From positions 1 through 64,000 of the forward strand of contig CALLPI010000020.1 of assembly GCA_938015595.1 (NCBI GenBank): DNA of 64,000 nt, written 5' to 3'. This DNA comes from an uncultured Saprospiraceae bacterium (GTDB lineage: Bacteria; Bacteroidota; Bacteroidia; Chitinophagales; Saprospiraceae). The translations under genes were made by a program, and so were the position numbers. Position 1 is the stretch's first letter. Every line of letters starts with the position of its first letter. A model generated the notes under the pieces. That model saw only the letters and a program-made list of their open reading frames with translations. It was not told where the DNA came from and made no database searches. Below are positions 8,377 through 16,378 of this stretch, piece after piece.

Positions 8377-10650
8377 GTGTTGAACTTAAAAATTTACGGC
8401 ATACGGCACCATGGCCCCGGCTCTGCCCGCAACCTATTGGCCGCTTTGCAAGCGCAGCAACCCGATGTGCTGCTACTGGAACACCCCGCCGATACGCAGG
8501 CAGCACTGAAGCAGGCTACTACCCCTGGCCTCACGCCACCTGTGGCGCTGTTGGTCTATAATCCGAAGGATTTTCAGCAGGCGGCTTATTACCCTTTTGC
8601 CGCTTTCTCACCGGAGTGGGTAGCCTTACAATACGCCGCGCAGTGCGGTATTCCGGTAGAGGCTGTGGATTTGCCCGCCGGCTTGCAGTTCAAGTTGACC
8701 GTATCTGATACGCTTGATTTTTCTGACACCAGCGACCCCGCCCAGGCAGAATGGTACAAGGATCCCATCGGGCAAATTGCTGCCCTGGCCGGCTATGCCG
8801 ACAGCGAGGGCTGGTGGGATGCCCTGTTGGAGCGTCAAGCTACTGGCAGCGGCGTGTTCGAGGCAGTAGAAGAAATGGTGATGGTTTTGCGCGAGAGCGC
8901 GCCGTTTCCGCCCAGTGCTGAAACGCTCCTGCGCGAGGCACACATGCGCCTGCGCATACATGAAGCCACCGAAAAAGGCTACACTAACATGGCCGTAGTG
9001 TGTGGCGCCTGGCACGCACCGGCACTGCGGCAGGGGGTCTCTGCTCAGGATAGAAAACTGCTCAAAGGGCGCAAGTCGGTCAAAACAAAAGCGGTATGGA
9101 TACCCTGGACCTACGAGCGCCTCGCTTTTGGTAGCGGCTATCGGGCGGGTGTGATTTCGCCGGCTTGGTACGCTTTGCTCTTTGAGTACGCCGGCCAAAG
9201 TGCGCAACAGTGGATGGCGCGAGTTGCCCAACTCATGCGCGCAGAAGACTGGGACACCTCCACTGCCCATGTTGTGGAGGCCATTCGCCTGGCGCAAGCG
9301 CTGGCCGCCCTGCGTAGGCACGAGACGCCAGGCGTTGAAGAACTGGAAGAAGCTGCGCTCACTGTATTTTTCCAGGGTGACGTACAATGGCTCAACCTAG
9401 TGCGTCGCCGGCTCATCATTGGCGAAGCCATGGGAGCGGTACCGGCTTCGCTGCCAGTGGTACCGCTGGTGCATGATTTGGAGCAGGATATCCGTCGCCT
9501 GCGCCTGAGCAAGGAATACCAGAGCCTTGGCGAAGTCCTCAAGCACTTGGATTTGCGTATAGATAGCCACCGCCAGATTTCCAGCTTGTTGTACCGCCTC
9601 TTACTGCTGGATGTGCCCTGGGGCACGCGCCTCAATCAACCAGATACTGTGCTGAGCACCTTCAGAGAGAGTTGGCGCTTGCGCTGGCTACCTGACTATA
9701 CCATGCGCCTAGTACAAGCAGGCGTATGGGGCAATACTGTTGCAGATGCAGCGCGGCAGCGCACTTTAGACCAATGCCGACGCAGTGATCAATTGCCCGA
9801 ATTGGCCGCCCTGACCATGCAAGTACTCCATGCCGCGCTACCTGAAGTCATTCCTGCCTTGCTCCAAAAACTGGCCGAATTGGCTGCTCCAGCCAGAGAT
9901 ATACATTTGCTAATGGCCGCCTTGCCCAGCTTAGTGCATATTGTGCGCTACGGCAACGTACGCCAGACAGACACCTCGGCCGTGCGCCACTTAGTACAGC
10001 AGTTTGTACCCCGTATTGCGCTAGGGTTTCCAGCGGCTTGCCTGCAATTGGACGAGGAGCCAGCCCAAGACCTCTTTCACAAAATGTGGAACACACAGCA
10101 CCATATAGCTCTGCTGAATGACCCTGAGCTGATGACCACGTGGCAGCAGGCATTGGCTGGCGTCATTCAGGCAGAGGGAGCACATCCGCTGCTCAAGGGC
10201 GGCGCCACGCGGATATGCTTTGACCGGCAAGTATTTGGCACCGAGGAGGCCAGCAGGTACTTTGCCCTAGCCTTATCGCCTGGATTTGACCCTGCGTTTT
10301 CCTCGCGATGGGTAGAGGGCTTTTTGCATGGTAGCGGCTTGTTGCTCATCCATCATCCGCCGCTGTGGCACTTGCTCGATAATTGGGTAAGTAGCCTTCC
10401 AGAGGCCGCTTTCCGGCAGGCACTGCCTTTGCTACGGCGAGCTTTCTCGGCATTCAGCGGGCCAGAGCGGCAAAAAATGCTGGCACTGGCTGCCAAAGCG
10501 CCTGATGCGGGCTATTCAGAAACTGCCATGCCAGAAATTGTCTTGAATGAGGAACGCCTAAGTATAATAGCACCGATGCTGACCCTACTACTGGATACGC
10601 CCGTGGAAACCGTAGGCACGCATGCTGATACACTTCACTCCGCGCAATAG
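8377..10650 (+). CDS. DUF5682 family protein
   Basis: About 757 aa. The start IYGIRHHGPGSARNLLAAL and the segment LLVYNPKDFQQAAYYPFAAF followed by SPEWVALQYA are hallmarks of DUF5682. Members are cytoplasmic proteins of unknown biochemical role, usually encoded beside a MoxR AAA+ ATPase and vWA-domain proteins in predicted conflict or stress systems. Here no MoxR or vWA gene is adjacent. There is no in-frame ATG near the N-terminus. I chose GTG 8377, which puts the conserved GIRHHGPG at the usual distance; TTG 8371 and TTG 8380 are alternatives. An in-frame TAG at 8329 blocks any longer form. The last 16 bases overlap a remnant on the other strand. Confidence 0.82.
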   Translation: MLNLKIYGIRHHGPGSARNLLAALQAQQPDVLLLEHPADTQAALKQATTPGLTPPVALLVYNPKDFQQAAYYPFAAFSPEWVALQYAAQCGIPVEAVDLPAGLQFKLTVSDTLDFSDTSDPAQAEWYKDPIGQIAALAGYADSEGWWDALLERQATGSGVFEAVEEMVMVLRESAPFPPSAETLLREAHMRLRIHEATEKGYTNMAVVCGAWHAPALRQGVSAQDRKLLKGRKSVKTKAVWIPWTYERLAFGSGYRAGVISPAWYALLFEYAGQSAQQWMARVAQLMRAEDWDTSTAHVVEAIRLAQALAALRRHETPGVEELEEAALTVFFQGDVQWLNLVRRRLIIGEAMGAVPASLPVVPLVHDLEQDIRRLRLSKEYQSLGEVLKHLDLRIDSHRQISSLLYRLLLLDVPWGTRLNQPDTVLSTFRESWRLRWLPDYTMRLVQAGVWGNTVADAARQRTLDQCRRSDQLPELAALTMQVLHAALPEVIPALLQKLAELAAPARDIHLLMAALPSLVHIVRYGNVRQTDTSAVRHLVQQFVPRIALGFPAACLQLDEEPAQDLFHKMWNTQHHIALLNDPELMTTWQQALAGVIQAEGAHPLLKGGATRICFDRQVFGTEEASRYFALALSPGFDPAFSSRWVEGFLHGSGLLLIHHPPLWHLLDNWVSSLPEAAFRQALPLLRRAFSAFSGPERQKMLALAAKAPDAGYSETAMPEIVLNEERLSIIAPMLTLLLDTPVETVGTHADTLHSAQ

Positions 10651-10805
10651 TAGCGGTAGTGGTTGTTGCTGTACTGCGCTATAGCAAAACTGGGCCGAAT
10701 GGCAAAGACTGAGGCATATCCGTAGCCCCCGGATACACAAATGGCCTCAAAGCCCTCGGACAAAAACCAGTTGGTTACACACAGGTTGGTTATGATACTT
10801 ACTTC
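10635..10805 (-). pseudogene. C-terminal remnant of an unidentified protein gene
   Basis: On the minus strand an open frame of 56 residues ends at TGA (10635-10637). The peptide contains NWFLSEGFEAICVSGGYGYA and then SVFAIRPSFAIAQYSNNHYR, a composition typical of a real extracytoplasmic protein end. There is no start codon at a sensible place. The frame is closed upstream by TAA at 10806-10808, beyond which RQEFRASPFLNGVHH reads in the same frame. The IRPSFA stretch vaguely resembles the ends of DUF6273/FISUMP-like surface proteins, but I cannot assign a family. It overlaps the 3' end of the DUF5682 gene by 16 bases. Interpreted as a decayed gene. Confidence 0.35.
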
Positions 10806-11154
10806 TTAATGATGAACACCATTGAGGAAAGGGCTAGCGCGAAACTCCTGCCTTATCTTTGTTTCTCGTGCCCTATCGTGCATTGCCTAATTGGCAAGTT
10901 CTGCCTTGCCTGCCTGCATCTCCAATTTTTGCTGCACAACCCACGGATGAGCACATTTGCAGGTTTTGTTCTTGGCTAACGGCTAAGTTTTTTATGCCGA
11001 ATTAAAAAATTAACGCAAGAAATAGCCGCTTTCTTTAAATAATCCTAACAAAATCCTATATTTGCTTCGCTTTATGGGCTTGGGTTTGGCCTTTGTCTCA
11101 TAATCCCTTTAATATTGCTTTTGGATTGAATCCCGTTTTTCCAGACCCAATCCT
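10806..11154. other. Intergenic region upstream of the HNH/AP2 gene
   Basis: No complete gene or RNA was recognised. The left part may contain more of the minus-strand remnant. The right part (from about 10990) is AT-rich and holds a promoter candidate at 11034-11064. Confidence 0.4.
11034..11064 (+). promoter_or_regulatory. Candidate Bacteroidota-type promoter of the HNH/AP2 gene
   Basis: A perfect -7 box TATATTTG lies at 11057-11064, with TTTA (one mismatch to TTTG) at 11034-11037, separated by 19 bases. This fits the Bacteroidota primary sigma consensus TTTG-N17-23-TAnnTTTG. It lies about 90 bases before the proposed GTG start at 11155. Confidence 0.45.
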
Positions 11155-11766
11155 GTGTATTTGTTGGGACGCTTAAAACCGGGATACGTCGTGCTCTATA
11201 AAGTAAAACTCAAAAACGCAGAAGAAGAAGTCCTGCTGGATGATCACGTGTACGAATGGCTGGTAAATGAGCCATATCTATCCAGTATGGATTTTATTCA
11301 CAACTTGCGCAAGCATTCCAGCGGCTGCGCCGTTTTTCAGAAAACCTGGCGCAAGGCCGACGGCGCATTCAAAACCGAAACGATATACCTGCACAAGCTC
11401 ATTGCAGAGAAGTTTCTGCAACACACTAAAACACCGGAGCACAACTTGGTGGGTGCCCGCAACGGCAACAAACTAGACTGCCGCCTGGAAAATCTTCTGT
11501 ACCGCTCTCGCGCCACAGCCAGCCGCAAACGCAAAACCAGCAGCCATATGGGCTACACCGGGGTGTACAAAGAAAACAATCGCTACCGTGCTGTCATTTC
11601 CATCAACCGAAAGTCTGTGCATTTAGGTATGTTTGCCACGCCAGAGGAAGCCGCTCTCGCCTACAATAAGAAGTCGCGCGAGGTATATGGTGAAGACGGC
11701 AAGCAAAACATCATCCGGCCCAGAACTGAACAGGACAAAGATGCCGACAAAAGAGAAGGCACGTAG
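11155..11766 (+). CDS. HNH-like and AP2 domain protein
   Basis: 203-aa protein. The central part (about residues 80-120), with LHKLIAEKFL, LVGARNGNKLDCRLENLLYR, resembles the HNH-type nuclease segment seen in NUMOD/AP2 homing endonucleases. The C-terminal part (about 130-190), GYTGVYKENNRYRAVISINR followed by LGMFATPEEAALAYNKKSRE, is a good AP2/ERF DNA-binding domain. The first ~70 residues are unassigned. Family knowledge suggests a mobile endonuclease relative or a domesticated DNA-binding regulator. The canonical HNH triad is not complete to my eye. The start is GTG 11155; no earlier in-frame ATG exists. It lies 46 bases upstream of the SpoIIM-like gene and could be cotranscribed with it. 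Confidence 0.75.
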   Translation: MYLLGRLKPGYVVLYKVKLKNAEEEVLLDDHVYEWLVNEPYLSSMDFIHNLRKHSSGCAVFQKTWRKADGAFKTETIYLHKLIAEKFLQHTKTPEHNLVGARNGNKLDCRLENLLYRSRATASRKRKTSSHMGYTGVYKENNRYRAVISINRKSVHLGMFATPEEAALAYNKKSREVYGEDGKQNIIRPRTEQDKDADKREGT

Positions 11767-11812
11767 GCCACTGCTGTATGCACGCTTGATACGCCCTTTG
11801 TAAAACAACCTT

Positions 11813-13657
11813 ATGCGTGAAACAAACTTCATACGCCAAAACCAGGACAAATGGATGGCCTTCGAGCAGATCCTGGCCGGCCAGTCTAAAGATGCCGAAA
11901 AACTGCACGACTTGTTTGTGCAAGTAACAGATGACCTGTCTTTCTCTCGCACCTTTTATTCCAACCGCTCGGTCAGGGTGTATCTCAACGGCCTGGCGCA
12001 AGCAGCTTTCGCACTCATTTACAAGAACCGGCGCACGCACAACAATCACTTTCTTCATTTTTGGATGGAGGAGCTACCGCAACTGGTTTGGGAAGCGCGC
12101 CGGGAGTTTGCCCTATCATTTGGTATTTTCGTCTTGAGCTTGCTTATTGGGGCGCTGTCTTGCACCATGGACGGCCACTTTGCAGAGGTGGTGCTGGGCG
12201 AAGACTACGTAGCTATGACTAAGGCCAACATAGAATCTGGCGACCCCATGGCAGTGTACAAAGGACGAGGGCAGCTTAGTATGTCTGTGGGCATTACTAT
12301 CAATAACCTGGTAGTGGCTTTCCTGGCGTTTGTCATGGGAGCATTTTTTATCGTGGGCACTATCCTGATACTGGTGTACAATGGCATCATGATTGGGGCA
12401 TTCCAATACTTTTTCATCGAGCGGGGCTTATTTTGGGAGTCTTTTTTGACTATTTGGACTCATGGCACGCTAGAAATTTCGGCCATCATCATTGCCGGGG
12501 CAGCAGGGCTTACGCTGGGCAAAGGGCTGGTGTTCCCTGGAGCTTATCGTCGAGTACAGGCTTTCCAGCGCTCGGCGCGGCGGGGCATAAAGATTATGCT
12601 GGGCATATCGCCTATCATCATATTAGCGGGGTTTATTGAGGGCTTTCTCACGCGCTACACAGAAACGCCCGACGCAGTCAGGGGGGCGTTTATCGCTGCG
12701 TGTTTCTTTTTTGTAGTTTTTTACTTTGTGTGGTATCCCTGGAGCAAAGCGCGGCGCGGCTTTGATTCACCCATCCAAGACCTGACCATCCCTCCTGACA
12801 GCATTCTGCGATTGGAGACTACCCTAATTCGCACCAATGGCGATATTTTTTCCGACACCTTTGCGCTGGCCAAGCAGTATGCAGGGCATATACTGGGTGG
12901 TGCGTTGGCGCTGGCGCTAGGATACGCCGTGCTTGTATTTGGCATCATGGCTCAAACGCCGGCCAATGAATTGTTTGTCTTTCCTGAGGGGCCGTTCAAT
13001 ACGCTACGCGAGGTGCCGCGATTTTTTGTGCATCCCTCGCTGCGGTTCTTGCCCTTGGTAGGCGTGGCTTGGCTTGTTATGGTACTGGGGCTGGCCTTTC
13101 GCATTGTGGACAAAGCCGCTTTCCCCCAGCGTCGCGCAATGCTGCTGGACGTCTGGTGGCTATTACCTGGCGCCATAGCGCTCTATTTCATTATTTTTGC
13201 GCACAATTGGCTTACTGTGCTACTGCTGCTAGGGGCGGGGCAATTGGCTGTGCTGTGGGCATACGTTGGGTATCGGGAACGGCTCAGCGCAGGCAAGTCC
13301 CTGATCAGGATGCTCCAACTGGCCGGCAGCAACTACATGCGTACCCTGGGGCTGTCTTTACTGATGTGCCTGGTGAGCCTGCTATTTTTTTTCATCACAG
13401 ACTCTGCATTGCTGCGGCTTTTCTTGGAGTTGATCAACTGGGTAGTGACACTGCCGGAAACGCTCATGGCGCGCTTTTCCGCAGTGGTGTTCACGGTGCT
13501 GCATTTGTTTGTCATAGGCAGCTTAGTCGTTTCGTACGCGATGGGCTGCGCCTTGCTATACCATACCTTGCTGGAGATATGCGAGGCGCCGGCATTATTG
13601 AAAAGAATTGAACAAATAAGCCCGAGGCATACCATTCGCGGCCTGGCTAAAGAATAA
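11813..13657 (+). CDS. SpoIIM-like (stage II sporulation protein M family) membrane protein, extended form
   Basis: 614-aa polytopic membrane protein. Residues about 1-330 match the Bacteroidota SpoIIM/DUF95 family, with an N-terminal cytoplasmic helical part (MRETNFIRQNQDKW), then several membrane helices and the conserved region FIERGLFWESFLTIWTHGTL. Residues about 345-614 add a second block of four to six membrane helices not normally part of the ~330-aa family, so this looks like a fusion of two membrane proteins often encoded side by side. In other Bacteroidota this family sits with DUF4129, DUF58 and MoxR genes. Here only the DUF4129 gene follows, 8 bases downstream. Function unknown. 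Confidence 0.8.
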   Translation: MRETNFIRQNQDKWMAFEQILAGQSKDAEKLHDLFVQVTDDLSFSRTFYSNRSVRVYLNGLAQAAFALIYKNRRTHNNHFLHFWMEELPQLVWEARREFALSFGIFVLSLLIGALSCTMDGHFAEVVLGEDYVAMTKANIESGDPMAVYKGRGQLSMSVGITINNLVVAFLAFVMGAFFIVGTILILVYNGIMIGAFQYFFIERGLFWESFLTIWTHGTLEISAIIIAGAAGLTLGKGLVFPGAYRRVQAFQRSARRGIKIMLGISPIIILAGFIEGFLTRYTETPDAVRGAFIAACFFFVVFYFVWYPWSKARRGFDSPIQDLTIPPDSILRLETTLIRTNGDIFSDTFALAKQYAGHILGGALALALGYAVLVFGIMAQTPANELFVFPEGPFNTLREVPRFFVHPSLRFLPLVGVAWLVMVLGLAFRIVDKAAFPQRRAMLLDVWWLLPGAIALYFIIFAHNWLTVLLLLGAGQLAVLWAYVGYRERLSAGKSLIRMLQLAGSNYMRTLGLSLLMCLVSLLFFFITDSALLRLFLELINWVVTLPETLMARFSAVVFTVLHLFVIGSLVVSYAMGCALLYHTLLEICEAPALLKRIEQISPRHTIRGLAKE

Positions 13658-13665
13658 GGCATACC

Positions 13666-14457
13666 ATGAAGATTTTTGTTGCTTGCTTGTGTGTGATGTT
13701 GAGTGCATCTTGGCCGCTGGCCGCGCAAGAGGCAGAGGAGGCCTTCTTCTCTGAAGAGGAAGACTACTCTTTGGTTAGCCAGGACTACCTCCAAGAGCCG
13801 CTGGTTCGCAAGGAACTCAACCGTAAGACCTGGCGCGAGGTCACTGAAGGCATGGATTTCTCCCAGCCCCAAAAGCGCAAACTACGCAGGAAGGCGGAGG
13901 CGGAAGGCAAAAAGAAAAGCGGCGCCATATTTCCCAATTTTAAAAACCCCGGAGGTGCGGAGGTCGGTATTGGCTTTCTCAAGGTGCTGCTCATCGTCAT
14001 AGCGGCGGTGGCGCTGTTTTTCCTCATTCGCAGTTTACTGGGGCTGAGAGGGCCATCTAACCAGAAGGTGAAGACGGCCGAGCTGCTTGAGCTGAGGCTT
14101 GAGCACATTGAAGAGTACTTTCAGGAACTCGACCTAGACAACTTCATCCGCCAGGCCATTGCACAAAGCAACTACATGCTAGCCGTGCGACTATACTACC
14201 TGGCTGTGCTCAAAGCGCTGACAGCCCAGGAATATATACGCTGGGCCAAAGACAAAACGAACCGCGACTACCTGCGCGAAATGCGAGGCCACCCGCTGCT
14301 GGCAGCATTTCAAGAGGTCACCTACCTTTTTGAATGGACATGGTATGGCCAGCGCTCTGTTGGCCAGGCGGAGTTTAATGCCATAGAGGCCAAGATGCGT
14401 AGCTTTCTGAAAGCGGTGCCTCAACAGCCTAAAGTCATGGGTACGGGAGCAGTTTGA
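13666..14457 (+). CDS. DUF4129 domain membrane protein
   Basis: 263 aa. A signal peptide (MKIFVACLCVMLSASWPLAA) is followed by an acidic periplasmic segment, one membrane helix at about residues 105-125 (VLLIVIAAVALFFLIRSLL), and a cytoplasmic DUF4129 domain. That domain includes NYMLAVRLYYLAVLKALTAQ, the conserved TNRDYL and WTWYG. Family members accompany SpoIIM-like and MoxR/BatA-type genes; their biochemical role is unknown. It is 8 bases after the SpoIIM-like gene, so they form an operon, and it ends 10 bases from the convergent gatA stop. The usual downstream DUF4350, MoxR and DUF58 genes are missing. Confidence 0.8.
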   Translation: MKIFVACLCVMLSASWPLAAQEAEEAFFSEEEDYSLVSQDYLQEPLVRKELNRKTWREVTEGMDFSQPQKRKLRRKAEAEGKKKSGAIFPNFKNPGGAEVGIGFLKVLLIVIAAVALFFLIRSLLGLRGPSNQKVKTAELLELRLEHIEEYFQELDLDNFIRQAIAQSNYMLAVRLYYLAVLKALTAQEYIRWAKDKTNRDYLREMRGHPLLAAFQEVTYLFEWTWYGQRSVGQAEFNAIEAKMRSFLKAVPQQPKVMGTGAV

Positions 14458-14467
14458 GCCATCAGCC

Positions 14468-15907
14468 TCAGGGCTGAGCCAATAGATGATGTGCAAAACC
14501 GAGCAGGGCTTTTTCCTGGAACGCATCGGCCATCAGCTGGAGGCCCACGGGCAGGCCGCTGTCGGGGTGCACACCCACTGGTAAGGCAATAGCCGGGATG
14601 CCTACCAGGTTGGCCGTTACGGTGAATACATCGGCCAGGTACATCTCTACCGGATCCGTGATTTTTTCGCCCAGGCGCCAAGCTACTCCTGGCGCAGCAG
14701 GCATGAGCACAAAGTCGAACTCCTGAAAAATGGCCTTGAAGCGGTCGTGAATTAAGCGTCGTATCTGTTGCGCCTTGGCATAGTAGGCATCGTAGTAGCC
14801 GGCGCTCAACACAAATGCACCCAGCATGATGCGGCGCTTCACCTCCTTGCCAAAACCTTCTGTGCGCGAGCGCTTGTAGGTGCTTTGCAGGTCGTACGCC
14901 GAGGGGCTGCGATAGCCAAAGCGAATGCCATCGTATCGGCTCAGGTTGGAAGAGGCCTCTGCCGTAGCCAGCACATAGTAGGCCGGAATGGTATAGTCCA
15001 GATACTCAAAAGGCACGGCCTGCACCGTATGCCCGGCCTGCTCCATGCGCTTTATGAAGTCGAAGCACAGGCTGCGCACGCCTTCGTCCAGGCTGGGATG
15101 CTCTAGTACCTCCCTAAACCAGGCCACCCGCATAGGACGGTCTGGTGCAAGTAGGGCGGAATAGGCATCCACGGGAACCGAACTGGCCGTGGCGTCAAAG
15201 CCATCCGGGCCGGCCATGACCTCGAGCATTAGCGCAGCGTCAGCTACATTGTGCGAGAGGATGCCGATTTGGTCCAGCGAGGAGCCGTAAGCAATCAACC
15301 CGTGCCGAGATATGCGCCCGTAGCTTGGTTTCAGCCCTACCACCCCGCAAAAAGCAGCCGGCTGCCGCACGGAGCCGCCAGTATCACTACCCAGTGCTGT
15401 CAGGCAGGTATTGGCCTGTACGGCCACTGCCGAGGCGCCAGACGAGCCACCCGGCACGCGCTCTGGGTCGGCGGCATTGCGCGTAGGACCGTAGCAGGAG
15501 TTTTCATTGCTGGATCCCATGGCAAACTCATCACAGTTGACCCGGCCAATGACAATGGCATCCTCGGCCAGAAGGCGCTCCAGCGCTGTAGCTGAGAACA
15601 GCGGGCGGAACCCCTTAAGGATGTGGGATGCTGCCGTAATTTCATGATCCTGATAACAGATTACATCTTTGATGCCCGTAACCATGCCCCATAGGCGGCC
15701 CAGGCTAGCGGGGGCTTTGGCCAGGCGCACGTCCAATGCCCTGGCGCGCGCCAATGCCTCCTCAGCATACACCTCTACATATATGTTCAAATGTTGCGTC
15801 GCTGCTATTTGCTCCAGATAGTGGGCTACCAGTTGTTCCATACAGAGCGAACCGCTCCGCAGCAGTTGCTGAACGTAAGCCAAGGAGCGATACTTAGGTG
15901 CAGCCAT
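14468..15907 (-). CDS. gatA: Asp-tRNA(Asn)/Glu-tRNA(Gln) amidotransferase subunit A
   Basis: 479-aa amidase-signature enzyme that releases ammonia from glutamine for transamidation of mischarged tRNAs in the GatCAB complex. The Ser-cisSer-Lys triad is visible: K80 in GIKDVICY, S155 in VPGGSSGASA, and S179 in GSDTGGSVRQPA. The substrate-facing FAMGSSNENSCYGPTRN segment is typical of GatA rather than a generic amidase. Length is normal. It is monocistronic on the minus strand with its own promoter at 15931-15962; gatB and gatC are not in this window. Confidence 0.95.
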   Translation of the reverse strand: MAAPKYRSLAYVQQLLRSGSLCMEQLVAHYLEQIAATQHLNIYVEVYAEEALARARALDVRLAKAPASLGRLWGMVTGIKDVICYQDHEITAASHILKGFRPLFSATALERLLAEDAIVIGRVNCDEFAMGSSNENSCYGPTRNAADPERVPGGSSGASAVAVQANTCLTALGSDTGGSVRQPAAFCGVVGLKPSYGRISRHGLIAYGSSLDQIGILSHNVADAALMLEVMAGPDGFDATASSVPVDAYSALLAPDRPMRVAWFREVLEHPSLDEGVRSLCFDFIKRMEQAGHTVQAVPFEYLDYTIPAYYVLATAEASSNLSRYDGIRFGYRSPSAYDLQSTYKRSRTEGFGKEVKRRIMLGAFVLSAGYYDAYYAKAQQIRRLIHDRFKAIFQEFDFVLMPAAPGVAWRLGEKITDPVEMYLADVFTVTANLVGIPAIALPVGVHPDSGLPVGLQLMADAFQEKALLGFAHHLLAQP

Positions 15908-15930
15908 AGGCCAATAGTAACTTTTGCGGG

Positions 15931-15962
15931 CAAAGGTAGCACTTCTGGCTGCCGGCTTTCAA
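15931..15962 (-). promoter_or_regulatory. gatA promoter
   Basis: On the minus strand, TTG (15962-15960) is followed by 21 bases and then a perfect -7 box, TACCTTTG (15938-15931). Transcription would start about 10-15 bases before the gatA ATG at 15907, giving a very short leader. Fits the Bacteroidota consensus. Confidence 0.6.
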
Positions 15963-16378
15963 CAGCGTATAAGAAAAAAAAACATGGATATCAACTCAAC
16001 TGCCGGCAGTGCCAACTCTGTTTTGGCACAGTGCAAAAAATATCAAGGCCGCACCGGGGAAGCGCAGCCCTGATTCAAAAGCGACTTTAGATTGCAGGAA
16101 AGATTGGCATCGCGAGAGATGATGACAGCAAGATTTCTTTAAAATCCATTGCAAAAATCTTTGGACAAGATAAACTGAACCTTAAATCAAGGTTAAGAAG
16201 GATTTAAGTTTGCAGGCAGCTATTGTTGAAACTATCAGGCAGCGAGAAACAAAGTTTGGGCGTTAAAGTGAACGAATGTTAGTTTTTACCTAATTTTGAT
16301 ACGAGATTGCAACTTAAAGGCTAACATAAATAGCCCAAAAGTGACTTCTGCTTTTTTTTCACTAAAATTGTTTACCTT
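15963..16378. other. Intergenic region upstream of susC
   Basis: About 415 gene-free bases between divergent gatA and susC. A -7-like TAATTTTG is present at 16291-16298, roughly 80 bases before the susC ATG, but no TTTG is at the expected -33 distance. No operator was recognised, and no sigma/anti-sigma or SusR-like gene is adjacent, so regulation of susC is not evident. Confidence 0.4.

Noticed and set aside
16291-16298. Complete promoter for susC
   Set aside because: TAATTTTG fits a -7 box, but no TTTG or TTG occurs at the required distance upstream.
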